This document shows positions 33,642 to 42,721 of a DNA stretch of 64,000 bases, in pieces (the first letter of the stretch is position 1; each line of letters starts with the position of its first letter). The stretch covers positions 62,001 through 126,000 of the forward strand of contig CAVRTB010000003.1 of NCBI GenBank assembly GCA_963724065.1. The letters are read 5' to 3'. A program made the translations under genes and the position numbers. The DNA is from DASRIA01 sp963724065 (GTDB taxonomy: Bacteria > Actinomycetota > Thermoleophilia > Solirubrobacterales > JBBDJG01). A model generated the notes under the pieces. It saw nothing but the letters and a program-made list of their open reading frames with translations. It ran no database searches and was not told where the DNA came from.

Positions 33642-35033
33642 ATGGCGTCGAGCACCACACTAGACAAGACGGCAAGCAGCCGGTTGGAGTCGAATTTCGC
33701 GGGGGAGCTGATCGCTCCCGGGGACGGGGGCTACGACGAGGCTCGCAAGGTCTACAACGCGATGATCGACCGCCGGCCAGGGCTGATCGCCCGGTGTGCC
33801 GGCGCTGACGACGTGGCCGCGGCGGTCGACTTCGCACGCCGTGAGGCGGTGCTGGTCTCGATTCGCGGCGGAGGCCACAACGCGGGCGGCCTCGGGGTGT
33901 GCGACGACGGTCTCGTGATCGACCTCTCGGCGATGCGGAAGGTCGAGGTCGACCCGCAGCGGAAGACCGTACGGGTCGAGGGCGGAGCGACGTGGGGCGA
34001 GGTGGATCGCGCCACCCACGCGCACGGGCTCGCGGTGCCGAGCGGAATCATCTCCACGACGGGTGTCGGGGGGCTCACGCTGGGCGGGGGCATCGGCCAT
34101 CTGAGCCGCAGGTTCGGCCTCGCGCTGGACAACCTGCTGTCGGTTGACATGGTGCTTGCCGACGGCAGCACCGTGACCGCCAGCGAGGATCGCAACGACG
34201 ATCTGTTCTGGGCGATCCGCGGAGGCGGCGGGAACTTCGGCGCCGTGACCTCGTTCTCGTTCCGAGCCAACCCCGTCGACACGGTGCTCGCCGGCCCCAC
34301 GTTCTGGCCGCTCGAGCAGACCGAGGAGGCACTGCGCTTCTATGACGAGTTCATGGCGAGCGCGCCACGAGACGTGAACGGCTTCTTCGCGTTCCTGACG
34401 ATCCCGCCCGGAGATCCATTCCCGGCTGAGCTGCACATGCGGCAGGTGTGTGGCGTGGTCTGGTGCTGCACCGGAGACCTCGAGCAGGCGGAGGAGGCAC
34501 TGCGTCCGGCCCGGGAGTTCGGGCCGCCGCTCCTCGACGGCATCCAGCCGACACCCTTCCCCGATCTCCAGAGCGGGTTCGACGAGGTCTACCCGCCGGG
34601 GTTCCAGTGGTACTGGAAGGCGGACTTCGTCGACTCCCTTTCCGACGAGGCCGTCGCGGCTCACGTCGAGCACGGAACGCAGTTGCCGAGCATGCACTCA
34701 ACGATGCACCTGTACCCGATCGACGGTGCGGTGCACGACGTCGGGCAGGACGAGACCGCGTTTGCCTACCGCGACTCGCGCTGGGCGGAGGTGATCGTAG
34801 GCGTCGACCCCGAGCCGGGCAACGCGCCCGCCATCACCGAGTGGGCCAAGGGATATTGGGATGCTCTGCATCCGCACTCGGCCGGTGGCGCGTACGTGAA
34901 CTTCCTGATGCACGACGAGGGACCGGAGCGCATCAAGGCCACGTATCGCGGGAACTACGACCGGCTCGTCGAGGTCAAGCGCCGCTATGACCCGGACAAC
35001 CTGTTCCGCGTGAATCAGAACATCGCCCCATAG
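33642..35033 (+). CDS. Berberine-bridge-type FAD-dependent oxidoreductase
   Basis: 463 aa. FAD-binding PCMH domain: the R-G-G-G-H-N motif near residue 75 carries the His that bonds FAD covalently, then TTGVGGLTLGGGIGHLSRRFG and WAIRGGGGNFGAVTSF. The Cys used for a second FAD bond in bicovalent enzymes is absent (SGIISTTG). The C-terminal BBE segment SAGGAYVNFLM...YDPDNLFRVNQNI is complete. Relatives oxidise sugars, alkaloids or polyketides; the substrate is unknown. The ribosome site AAGGGGGAGGG (33627-33637) is strong. No signal peptide. Confidence 0.88.
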   Translation: MASSTTLDKTASSRLESNFAGELIAPGDGGYDEARKVYNAMIDRRPGLIARCAGADDVAAAVDFARREAVLVSIRGGGHNAGGLGVCDDGLVIDLSAMRKVEVDPQRKTVRVEGGATWGEVDRATHAHGLAVPSGIISTTGVGGLTLGGGIGHLSRRFGLALDNLLSVDMVLADGSTVTASEDRNDDLFWAIRGGGGNFGAVTSFSFRANPVDTVLAGPTFWPLEQTEEALRFYDEFMASAPRDVNGFFAFLTIPPGDPFPAELHMRQVCGVVWCCTGDLEQAEEALRPAREFGPPLLDGIQPTPFPDLQSGFDEVYPPGFQWYWKADFVDSLSDEAVAAHVEHGTQLPSMHSTMHLYPIDGAVHDVGQDETAFAYRDSRWAEVIVGVDPEPGNAPAITEWAKGYWDALHPHSAGGAYVNFLMHDEGPERIKATYRGNYDRLVEVKRRYDPDNLFRVNQNIAP

Positions 35034-35090
35034 CGCCAGCCGTACCACCAAGCGCAACTCCGCGGGCCCGGGCGAGTTAGAGACGCCGAG

Positions 35091-35108
35091 CCGACCGAGC
35101 GAGGTCGG
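35091..35108. terminator. Small hairpin between the FAD oxidase and the Asp-box protein
   Basis: CCGACC (35091-35096) and GGTCGG (35103-35108) form a 6-bp stem with a 6-base loop, 58 bp after the oxidase stop. It may end that transcript or lie in the leader of the next gene. Confidence 0.3.
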
Positions 35109-35150
35109 GCGTGCGGATCTCAGCGATCGCGACCGATAAGGAGTGCGAGG

Positions 35151-37316
35151 ATGATCACGAGTCGGACAGCTCTGGCGCTTGTCATCCTCGCCGCGCTCAC
35201 CGGGACCGCCGCGCCCGCGCCGGCCGCGGTGACCGTCGGGCACTCCGGGTGGGAGTGGGGCAGCCCGAGCCCGCAAGGTCAGACGATCCAGGCGCTCGAG
35301 TTCGACGGTGCGCGCGGGTATGCGGCCGGCCGGTTCGGGACGCTGCTCACCACCGAGGACGGCGGGACGACGTGGCGCGGCTCAGCAACGGGACTGACGG
35401 TTCCGCTCGAGCGCGTGAGCATCATCGACTCGGACTCCGTCGTGATCGGCGCGGAGTGCGCCTTGCGGCGCTCCGACGACGGCGGCGAGACCTTCGAGCG
35501 GCTGCCGTGGACGGCAACGGACCTGCGCTGCCCCTCCAAGGTGGTGGCATTCGACTTTCCCACCGACCAGACGGGTTATCTGGTGCTCGAAGACGGCTCC
35601 GTGCTGAGCACCGCCGACGGCGGGCGCACCTGGTCGCGCGAAACAGCGATACCGGTGACCGGGGCGGCCGGCGTCGCCTATCCACCGACGGACGTCACAT
35701 TCCTCGCGGCGCAGACGGGCGTGGCGCTCAGCAGGTCGGGCCGCATCTACCGGACGACCGACGCGGCCCGCTCCTGGAGCCTCGTGCATTCCGGCACCGC
35801 TGCCCTCCAGGGACTTCACTTCGCGACCCCGCTCGCCGGCTATGCGGTGGGCTTGGCCGGCACCGTCCTCAGCACCGGCGACGGCGGCCTGACGTGGACC
35901 GCGAAGCCCTACCCCGGCGAGCTCGGATTGCGGGGCATCAGGTGCGCCACCCCGCTCGCCTGCCTGATCACCACGACAACCGGCCAGACAGTGCTTCGGA
36001 CGGTCGATGGCGGCCTGGCCTGGTCGTCAGTGACCCCCTCGACCCAGAAGATCCACGCGGCTGCATTCAGCTCGCCGACGAGCGCGGTCGCAGCGGGAGA
36101 GTCCGGCACCACCGTGCTCTCCGACGACACGGGCGCGACCTGGCGGCCCGTCGGAAAGCGACTCGGCACGACGTTCTCACGCGTCAGGGCCCTTTCAGCC
36201 TCGGTCGCCTTTGCAACCGGGCCGGGCGGCGCCATCGCCCGGTCGGACGACGGCGGTGTCACGTGGGCCGAGGTCGGCGTCTCGACGTCGGAGGACGTGA
36301 TCGACGTCTCGTTCGCGACCGCGGAGACCGGATATGCGCTCGACGCCGCCGGGACCCTGCTGCGCACGGACAACGCGGGGCGTTCGTGGCAGATCCTCGA
36401 CACCGGCACCGCGTCGCGCCCGCAGGCGGTGCTCGCGATCGGCACCCGGACGGTCCTGCTCGTCGGTCCCAAGGGCGTGCTGCGCTCGACCGACGGCGGC
36501 CAGACGTTCACCCGCATCCGGGGCCGGCTGCTCAACCGGTCGAAGCTCTTCAACGTCGACCGGGGGGGTACGGCGGTGTTCATCTACGGCTCGAAGAACA
36601 TCCTGGTCTCGACGACCGCGGGGAAGACATGGCGCAAGGTGCGCCTACCTCGCAAGACGCTCGTCCAGGCCGTCGACTTCGTCACCGGGGTGAGCGGGTT
36701 CGTGCTCGGCCAAGACGGCCAGGTCTTCAAGACCCGCAGCCGGGGCGAGCGCTGGCTCGATCTCGCCGGGGTGGGGAGCGACGACGCCACCGGGATCTCC
36801 TTCTCGACAGTTTCCAGCGGCTACCTCGCGCTGAGGCGTTTCGACTCGGAGCCGTACGGCTATCTGCTGCGCACCACGGACGGCGGTCGCACGTGGCGCC
36901 CTCAGCTGGTCGGGACCGACGCGCCCTCACCCGACGGCCTCGTCGCGACGGGCCCGAGCGGCGCGTTCCTTCTTGCCGACAGCCGGACGTTCCTGTTCAC
37001 GACCACCGGCGGCGATCGCGGTGACCCGTCGAAGGTGACGCTGCGTACCAAGCGGCGCACCGTCCGGCGGCGCAGCGTGATCCGCCTCACGGGACGGGTC
37101 TCGGGCGCACGGGGCGCAGCGCAGGTGGTGGTGTCCAGGCGTGAGCGCGGTGAGCGGGGGTGGGTGTCCCAGACGGCGACGGTCGCGTCGAACGGTGCGT
37201 TCACGACCACCTGGAAGCTCGTCAAGACGGCGACGTTCGTCGCCCAGTGGGCCGGCGACCAGGACAGCGCGGGCGACGGCTCCCCACCGCTCGTCGTGCG
37301 CGCAAAGCGCCGCTAG
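35151..37316 (+). CDS. Secreted Asp-box (BNR/Ycf48-like) beta-propeller protein
   Basis: 721 aa. Signal peptide about 1-25 (LALVILAALTGTAAPAPAA). The body is built of about a dozen repeats ending in D-G-G-x-T-W or close variants (EDGGTTWRG, ADGGRTWSR, DGGLTWTA, DGGVTWAE, NAGRSWQI, DGGQTFTR, DGGRTWRP), spaced 40-50 residues, as in Ycf48/Hcf136-type propellers and exo-sialidases. Sialidase catalytic Arg/Tyr/Glu cannot be identified, so a binding or assembly role is more likely. The last 95 residues form an Ig-like beta domain with many Arg, possibly for wall binding. AAGGAG precedes the start. Confidence 0.8.
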   Translation: MITSRTALALVILAALTGTAAPAPAAVTVGHSGWEWGSPSPQGQTIQALEFDGARGYAAGRFGTLLTTEDGGTTWRGSATGLTVPLERVSIIDSDSVVIGAECALRRSDDGGETFERLPWTATDLRCPSKVVAFDFPTDQTGYLVLEDGSVLSTADGGRTWSRETAIPVTGAAGVAYPPTDVTFLAAQTGVALSRSGRIYRTTDAARSWSLVHSGTAALQGLHFATPLAGYAVGLAGTVLSTGDGGLTWTAKPYPGELGLRGIRCATPLACLITTTTGQTVLRTVDGGLAWSSVTPSTQKIHAAAFSSPTSAVAAGESGTTVLSDDTGATWRPVGKRLGTTFSRVRALSASVAFATGPGGAIARSDDGGVTWAEVGVSTSEDVIDVSFATAETGYALDAAGTLLRTDNAGRSWQILDTGTASRPQAVLAIGTRTVLLVGPKGVLRSTDGGQTFTRIRGRLLNRSKLFNVDRGGTAVFIYGSKNILVSTTAGKTWRKVRLPRKTLVQAVDFVTGVSGFVLGQDGQVFKTRSRGERWLDLAGVGSDDATGISFSTVSSGYLALRRFDSEPYGYLLRTTDGGRTWRPQLVGTDAPSPDGLVATGPSGAFLLADSRTFLFTTTGGDRGDPSKVTLRTKRRTVRRRSVIRLTGRVSGARGAAQVVVSRRERGERGWVSQTATVASNGAFTTTWKLVKTATFVAQWAGDQDSAGDGSPPLVVRAKRR

Positions 37317-37496
37317 CGGCCCACTTCGAAACGCTTCGCCGCAAACGGCGGACTCCGGAACCACACGGGGGCTGCGCCCCCTCGGCGCCTGCGCCGCCTC
37401 CCCCAGGCGGCGTGCGAGCGCGAAGCGCGAGATCCTTGCCTGGCCGCCCCGGAGCCGCGCCAGGCGAGGCGAACGTTCCGGCGAAGCGCCGCTAGC
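37302..37496. repeat. Intergenic hairpin cluster bounded by a 16-bp direct repeat
   Basis: The end of the Asp-box gene (37302-37317, GCAAAGCGCCGCTAGC) is repeated with one mismatch at 37481-37496. Between them lie GGGGGC-TGC-GCCCCC (37367-37381), CGCCGCCT-CCCCC-AGGCGGCG (37392-37412) and smaller inverted repeats. The hairpins suit a terminator zone between convergent genes; the flanking repeat could mark an inserted small palindromic element. The stretch 37317-37587 holds no gene that I can support. Confidence 0.5.
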
Positions 37497-37587
37497 TCGC
37501 CCGACAAGGCGTGCGCGACTGCCTACCCATCCTCGTGAGGGCGAGGTTGATCGCCCTGAACGCGACGAAACACGACCTGGGCGTGAG

Positions 37588-37797
37588 CTAGCGATCCTCG
37601 CGCGGCGGGATCTCGCGCCGCAGGCGCTCGCGCGTCTCGTCGAGGCGCCGCTCGAGCTCGTCGGAGGTGCGGTCGTCGAGCTCGTCGGAGGTGCGGTCGT
37701 CGGGCTCCCCCTCCACGGCGGGGTCCCGCCGCCGCCGCAACGAATCGCGCAGATCGGCCGCGAAGTCTTGTAGCGAGGCGATCCGCCGGCGCGTCAA
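37588..37797 (-). CDS. Small charged coiled-coil-like protein coupled to the sdh operon
   Basis: 69 aa. TTG start at 37797 overlaps the stop of the HdrB-like gene (TTGA), a coupling geometry like ATGA. The protein reads SLQDFAADLRDSLRRRR, then an acidic repeat DDRTSDEL twice, then ERRLDETRERLRREIPP and a charged end; the second half should be one amphipathic helix. A 24-bp perfect tandem repeat (37654-37701) encodes the doubled octapeptide. No membrane helix or cofactor motif. The position as last gene of the succinate dehydrogenase operon suggests an accessory role, but this is inference. Confidence 0.65.
   Translation of the reverse strand: MTRRRIASLQDFAADLRDSLRRRRDPAVEGEPDDRTSDELDDRTSDELERRLDETRERLRREIPPREDR
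37654..37701. repeat. 24-bp perfect tandem repeat within a small gene
   Basis: The unit GAGCTCGTCGGAGGTGCGGT plus CGTC occurs twice without mismatch (37654-37677, 37678-37701). It keeps the frame of the small gene at 37588-37797 and duplicates eight residues. Confidence 0.9.
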
Positions 37798-38687
37798 GCG
37801 GGCGTCGCGACCGCGGAAAGCTTTCGCTCCACGTCGCGGGTGCGCACGACGTGCTTGTCCATCCCGAGCTCCTTGGGCTCGAAACCGAGCGCGAGCCCGA
37901 CGAGCTGGGGGAGGTGCAGCACCGGGAGCCCCAGGTCGCGGCCGACGACCGCTGCGGCGTCGGGCTGCTGGAGATCCAGGTTGAGGTGGCACAGCGGGCA
38001 CGGCGTGACGAGCGCGTCGGCGCCCTGGTCGATCGCGTCGCCGAGATGGCGGCCCGCCTGTCGCAGCGAGGTCTCGCGGTTCATCGTGATCACCGGGAAG
38101 CCGCAGCACTTGCGCGCTCCGTCGTACTCGACGGCCTCGCCGCCGAGCGCCTCGATCACGCGCTCCATGTAGAGGTCGCGCTCGGGGTGCTCCTGATAGC
38201 CGAGACGAGTCGTGGGGCGCAGCACATAGCACCCGTAGAACGGCCCGACACGCAGGCCGCGCAGCGGCCGCTTGACCTGCTCGCGCAGCTTGTCGAGCCC
38301 GTAGTCCTCGACGAGCAGCCAGAGGAAGTTCTTGTTGGTGATGCCGGCCTCGTAGCGCAGGCCCTCGGGGGCGAGGACCTCGTTGATGTGGTCGCGGTAG
38401 GACGCGTCCGCGTCGAGGCGCTCCTGACACTCCGACTGCGCGCCCTGGCAGGTGGAGCAGATGTTCATCATCGCGAGGCCGGTCTTCTGGGCCATCGCGA
38501 ACGTCCGCGCGTTGAGCGTGTCCGCGAGCTCCTGGTTGTGCTCGGCGATCACGCCCGCGCCACAGCAGTTCGCGCGGTCGAGCTCGACCAACTCGATCCC
38601 GAGACGCTCGGCGACGCGCGCCATCGAGCCATGGAGCTCGGGCGTGAACCCGCGCGAGACGCAGCCCGGCCAGTAGGCGACCTTCAC
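37794..38687 (-). CDS. Succinate dehydrogenase HdrB-like (type E) subunit
   Basis: 297 aa with two CCG domains: first Cys set PGCVS, NCCGAG, CSTC (near 9, 41-42, 77-80), second GCYVLRP, KCCGFP, CPLC. In HdrB and in SdhE of type-E succinate:quinone reductases these Cys hold unusual non-cubane Fe-S clusters. There are no membrane helices, so it replaces the usual haem-b anchor and would attach as a peripheral subunit to pass electrons to quinone. Its ATG overlaps the sdhB stop by 4 bases. Gene names vary (sdhC, sdhE, hdrB), so none is given. Confidence 0.88.
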   Translation of the reverse strand: MKVAYWPGCVSRGFTPELHGSMARVAERLGIELVELDRANCCGAGVIAEHNQELADTLNARTFAMAQKTGLAMMNICSTCQGAQSECQERLDADASYRDHINEVLAPEGLRYEAGITNKNFLWLLVEDYGLDKLREQVKRPLRGLRVGPFYGCYVLRPTTRLGYQEHPERDLYMERVIEALGGEAVEYDGARKCCGFPVITMNRETSLRQAGRHLGDAIDQGADALVTPCPLCHLNLDLQQPDAAAVVGRDLGLPVLHLPQLVGLALGFEPKELGMDKHVVRTRDVERKLSAVATPA

Positions 38688-39784
38688 GAGGGCTGCTCCC
38701 CGGTGGGACTCGTCGACCCCTCGGGCGTCTCACCCATCGCCGGCTCCTTCTCCGCGGCGTCTCCACCCTCGCCGACGATGTAGAGGTTCAGCTCGGTGCG
38801 GTGCTCCTCGGCGTGGTCATAGATGCGCTGGACGTTCTCCATCCCGGGCAGCTTGTGGTGGAAGAGCGCGGCCTTCGGCGTGATCTTGCCCCGGGCGAAG
38901 CCGCGCAGTCCCGTCGGGAGCGCCTTGAGCAGCGCGAGACCGCCCTGCGGGCGCAGCGGCCCGAAGCTGTCCTGGAGGAGCTTGCGCTCGTCGAGCGTGC
39001 CCTTTTTCCGGATGATCTTGGTGAAGGCCTGCTCGTGGCGCGCGCCGTTGTTGCGGTCGTTGATGCCGTGGTCGTGGACGGCCTTGCGCCGCAGGCGCAT
39101 GATCTGGTCCATCGGCGCGACGCCCTTCGGGCAGACCTCGATGCAGCTGAAGCAGTGCGTGCAGTCGTAGATGCCGTGCGGATCCTCGGCGAGGTCCTCG
39201 AGCCGCTCCTTGGTCTGCGCGTCGCGCGGGTCGCCGACGAAGCGGTATGCCTTCGCGAGCGCGGCCGGGCCGATGAAGAGCGGATCCACCTCGAGCGACA
39301 GGCAGTCGGAGTTGCACGCGCCGCAGTGGATGCATGCCATGGACTGGGTGATGTCGATCATCGACTCGGGCGGCACGACGTACTCGCGCTCGGGCGGGTC
39401 GCCGGCCGGCAGCAGCCAGGGCACGACGCGCTGGACCTTCTTCCAGTGCACCGCGTCCATGTCCACGATCAGGTCCTTCAGCACCGGCATGTTGCCCATC
39501 GGCTCGACCACGATCGCGCCGTCGTCGGCGCGCTCCACCGCGTCGGAGAGCTTGGTGTTGCATGCAAGGCTCGCCTTGCCGTTGACCCGCACGCCACAGG
39601 ACCCGCAGATCGCGGCCTGGCACGAGCAGCGGATCCCGACCGACCCGTCCTCGCGATCCCTGACCTGGAGGATGCCGTCGAGCACACTGCGGTGCCCCTC
39701 GAGGTCGACCGTGTAGTCCTGCCAGTACGGACCGTCGCTGCCCTCCGGGTCGTAGCGTCGAATCTTGAGCTTGAAGTCAGGCAT
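38684..39784 (-). CDS. sdhB: Succinate dehydrogenase/fumarate reductase iron-sulfur subunit
   Basis: 366 aa, longer than usual (about 240-260). N-terminal ferredoxin fold with CSCQAAICGSCGVRVNGKASLAC (2Fe-2S) near 53-75; then CIHCGACNSDC and CTHCFSCIEVCPKGV ligate the 4Fe-4S and 3Fe-4S clusters. The extra 110 residues at the C-terminus include helical segments and a Glu/Gly/Pro-rich tail. Electrons pass from SdhA FAD to the HdrB-like subunit encoded next. The start is 9 bp after the sdhA stop. Confidence 0.93.
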   Translation of the reverse strand: MPDFKLKIRRYDPEGSDGPYWQDYTVDLEGHRSVLDGILQVRDREDGSVGIRCSCQAAICGSCGVRVNGKASLACNTKLSDAVERADDGAIVVEPMGNMPVLKDLIVDMDAVHWKKVQRVVPWLLPAGDPPEREYVVPPESMIDITQSMACIHCGACNSDCLSLEVDPLFIGPAALAKAYRFVGDPRDAQTKERLEDLAEDPHGIYDCTHCFSCIEVCPKGVAPMDQIMRLRRKAVHDHGINDRNNGARHEQAFTKIIRKKGTLDERKLLQDSFGPLRPQGGLALLKALPTGLRGFARGKITPKAALFHHKLPGMENVQRIYDHAEEHRTELNLYIVGEGGDAAEKEPAMGETPEGSTSPTGEQPS

Positions 39785-39793
39785 CGCTCGGCC

Positions 39794-41482
39794 TCAGTAT
39801 TTCCTTTCCTCCGGCTGCCATTGCGTGATCGTCACCGGTGAGTAGGAGATGTGGGGCTGCTCGTCGCCTCCCAACGTGACGGTGATGTGCTTGAGCCACT
39901 GCTCGTCGTTTCGCTCCGGATGGTCGGTGCGGAAGTGGGCGCCGCGGCTCTCGGTGCGATGGATCGCCGACACCAAGGTCGCCTCGGCCCCGTCGAGCAT
40001 GTAGCCCAGCTCGACCGCCCCGAGCAGGTCCTGGTTGAACACGGACCCGCGGTCGTCGATCGAGCATCCCTGGAACTCCTCCTGGAGGCGCTTGACGGTC
40101 TCCAGGGCGGATTCGAGGCCGGCCTGCTCGCGGAAGACCGCGCAGAACTTGTCCATCGTCGTGCCCAGCTCGAGCTTCAGCTCCGAGACCCGGCGCGCCT
40201 TGCCGGGCTCGCGCCCGATCAGCTCCGAGATCCGTCGCTGCTCGTCGGCGAGCAGCGCCTCGGAGGGCGGGTTGAGCGCCATGCCGGCGGCGCGCGCGGC
40301 GGCGTGTGCGCCCGAGCGGCGACCGAAGATGAGGGTGTCCAGCAGCGAGTTGGCCCCGAGCCGGTTGCCGCCGTGGACCGACACGCACGCACACTCGCCG
40401 GCCGCGTACAGCCCCGGAACCTCGGTCTGGCCCTCGACGTCGGTCTTGACGCCGCCCATCACGTAGTGGTTGCCGGGCTTGATGTGGATCGGCTCCTTCG
40501 TGATGTCGACGCCGGCGAAGTCCCGGCCCACGTTGACGATCTCGCGCAGGGCCTCGTGGATGCGCTTGCGCGGGACGACCGTGATGTCGAGCGCGACGGT
40601 GCCGTCCGGGTAGCCGCGGCCCTCGTTGATCTCGGTCTGCTCGGCCCGCGACACGACGTCACGCGAGGCAAGCTCCATCTTGTTGGGGGCGTACTTCTCC
40701 ATGAACCGCTCGCCGAGCGCGTTGTACAGGTGCGCGCCCTCGCCGCGCGCCCCCTCCGTGATCAGGAGCCCGTTCCCCGCGAGGGTCGTCGGGTGGTACT
40801 GGATCATCTCCATGTCCATCAGGGGAGCGCCGATCCGGTAAGCCATCGAGATCCCGTCGCCGGTGCAGATCAGGGCGTTCGTGGTCGGCTTGTAGCACTG
40901 CCCGTTGCCCCCCGTGGCGAGGATCACGGACTTCGCCGCGAACAGCTCGATCGAGCCGTCGCGGAGGTCACGCGTGATCGCCCCGGCGCAGTGGCCCGAC
41001 TCGTCCAGCACGAGGCCGGTCGTGAACCACTCCTCGTAGCGGTGGACCTCGTCGTGCTTCATCAACTGCTCGTACAGGACGTGCAGGATCGCCTGCCCCG
41101 TGATGTCGGCCACGTAGTAGGTGCGCGCGGCCGAGGCGCCGCCGAAGGCGCGCGTGCCGAGCAACCCCTCGGGGTTGCGGTGGAAGGTGACGCCCATGTG
41201 CTCGAGGTGCAGAAGCTCCTCGGGGGCCTCGCGGCACATGATCTCGATCGCGTCCTGGTCGCCCAGGTAGTCCGAGCCCTTGACCGTGTCGTAGGCGTGC
41301 GACTCCCAGGAGTCCTCGGGGTTGAGCGCCGCGTTGATCCCTCCCTGGGCCGCATTGGAATGCGACCTGACAGGGTGGACCTTGGAGATGATGCCAACCG
41401 AGGCTCCCGACTCGGCAGCGCTCAGGGCGGCGCGCTGGCCGGCGAGGCCGGCGCCTATGACGAGGACATCATGCTCGGGCAC
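39794..41482 (-). CDS. sdhA: Succinate dehydrogenase/fumarate reductase flavoprotein subunit
   Basis: 562 aa. GTG 41482 is taken as start because (M)PEHDVLVIGAGLAGQRAAL then begins with the FAD dinucleotide fold; the 36 residues upstream are low-complexity and would overlap the protease gene end. The covalent-FAD His is in RSHSNAAQGGINAAL. Also seen: TGGNGQCY, the catalytic region GARGEGAHLYNALGERF and HYVMGGVKTD with the later CACVSVHGGNRLGANSLLD block. It oxidises succinate to fumarate in the TCA cycle. The order M50 protease-sdhA-sdhB-hdrB-like on the minus strand, with tight spacing, suggests one transcript. Confidence 0.95.
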   Translation of the reverse strand: MPEHDVLVIGAGLAGQRAALSAAESGASVGIISKVHPVRSHSNAAQGGINAALNPEDSWESHAYDTVKGSDYLGDQDAIEIMCREAPEELLHLEHMGVTFHRNPEGLLGTRAFGGASAARTYYVADITGQAILHVLYEQLMKHDEVHRYEEWFTTGLVLDESGHCAGAITRDLRDGSIELFAAKSVILATGGNGQCYKPTTNALICTGDGISMAYRIGAPLMDMEMIQYHPTTLAGNGLLITEGARGEGAHLYNALGERFMEKYAPNKMELASRDVVSRAEQTEINEGRGYPDGTVALDITVVPRKRIHEALREIVNVGRDFAGVDITKEPIHIKPGNHYVMGGVKTDVEGQTEVPGLYAAGECACVSVHGGNRLGANSLLDTLIFGRRSGAHAAARAAGMALNPPSEALLADEQRRISELIGREPGKARRVSELKLELGTTMDKFCAVFREQAGLESALETVKRLQEEFQGCSIDDRGSVFNQDLLGAVELGYMLDGAEATLVSAIHRTESRGAHFRTDHPERNDEQWLKHITVTLGGDEQPHISYSPVTITQWQPEERKY

Positions 41483-41504
41483 GGCGCGGGATTCTATGCA
41501 TTCC

Positions 41505-42686
41505 TCAGGAGGCGGCTGCCTCGGGGGTCGGCGGCTGGAGCGCGCGCCGCACCTGGTCCCAGGTGACGATGCCCTGGAGCCGTCCGTCACGGTCGACCGC
41601 CATCAGGGCTCCGAGCTGCATCAGGGCAGGCGATCCGAGCAGGCTCTCGAGAAGCTCGTCGGAGCTCACCCGCACGCTGTCATCCTCGGCCCTCAATATC
41701 TCTCTCACGGTGAATACGGAGTGGCGGTCCTCCGGGATGCGCTCCGCCCGCTCGCGATCCACGATGCCGAGGAAGCCGTTGTTGCGGTCGACCACCGGGA
41801 ACCAGTCGTAGCGGTAGCGCAGGAAGTATTCGTGCAGGGCGTCGCCGATCGTCATGTCCCCCGGGACCGCAACCGGCTCGGCGTCCATCACATCCGAGAC
41901 GGTGACTCCCTCGATGCGCGACAGCACCGCGGTCTGGTAGTTCGCCGACCGCGCGGCCTGGCCCAGGAACATCCCGATGAAGACGAACCAGAGCCCGCCG
42001 ATCAGATCGATCTGAAGCGCCCAGAAGACTCCGGCGCCCATCATCAGATAGGCGAAGCCCTGACCCAGCCTCGCCGCCGTCTTCGTCGCGCGGGTGCGGT
42101 CGCCGGTGACCTTCCAGATGATCGCCCGCGCGATCCGGCCGCCGTCGAGCGGGAAGGCGGGGATCATGTTGAAGACCAGCAGCAAGATGTTGATGCTCGT
42201 GAGGTAGGACATCATCGCCACGAACCCGCCGGCGGAGCTCTCCGCGTCGAACGCCATCGCGTTCCAGAAGTTGCTCGCTCCGCTCGCGGCGGCGATCCCC
42301 ACGCCGATGCATGCGAAGACGATCAGGAGGGTCACGAGCGGGCCGGCGGCCGCGACCCGGAACTCGACTCCGGGTGACTGCGTGTCGCGCGACATCTTCG
42401 CCACGCCCCCGAACATCCAGAGGTCGATGCCGGCGATGCCGATCCCGTTGCGGATCGCGACCCACGCGTGCCCCAGCTCGTGCAGGAGGATCGACAGGAA
42501 GAAGAGCAGCGCGCTGATCACCGCCAGCGTGAACGCCCCGCCGTCGTCCGTGCCCAGCGCGGCCTGGTAGTAGTCGGTCATCGCCCAGATCACCAGGAAG
42601 AGGACCAGGAACCAGCTCCAGTCCACGCCGATGCGGATGCCGAAGATCCGCACGAGGGGTATCGATCTACCGCCCAGCATCTTCAT
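41505..42686 (-). CDS. Site-2-protease-like M50 metallopeptidase with CBS domains
   Basis: 393 aa. Six membrane helices; the first metal motif HELGHAWVA is near residue 67 and the second FPLDGGR near 165, as in S2P/SpoIVFB-type intramembrane proteases of the Rv2625c group. Residues about 245-380 hold two CBS motifs (VSDVMDAEPVAVPGD and a second after VREIL), which usually bind adenine nucleotides and could tie proteolysis to energy state. ATG 42686 (M-K-M-L-G-G-R) is chosen; the long upstream open frame is a shadow of the AidB-like gene. There is no clear ribosome site. The substrate is unknown, perhaps an anti-sigma factor. Confidence 0.88.
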   Translation of the reverse strand: MKMLGGRSIPLVRIFGIRIGVDWSWFLVLFLVIWAMTDYYQAALGTDDGGAFTLAVISALLFFLSILLHELGHAWVAIRNGIGIAGIDLWMFGGVAKMSRDTQSPGVEFRVAAAGPLVTLLIVFACIGVGIAAASGASNFWNAMAFDAESSAGGFVAMMSYLTSINILLLVFNMIPAFPLDGGRIARAIIWKVTGDRTRATKTAARLGQGFAYLMMGAGVFWALQIDLIGGLWFVFIGMFLGQAARSANYQTAVLSRIEGVTVSDVMDAEPVAVPGDMTIGDALHEYFLRYRYDWFPVVDRNNGFLGIVDRERAERIPEDRHSVFTVREILRAEDDSVRVSSDELLESLLGSPALMQLGALMAVDRDGRLQGIVTWDQVRRALQPPTPEAAAS

Positions 42687-42721
42687 TGATGGTAGGGGGT
42701 GGGCCGACTGGTGCGGTTGTA

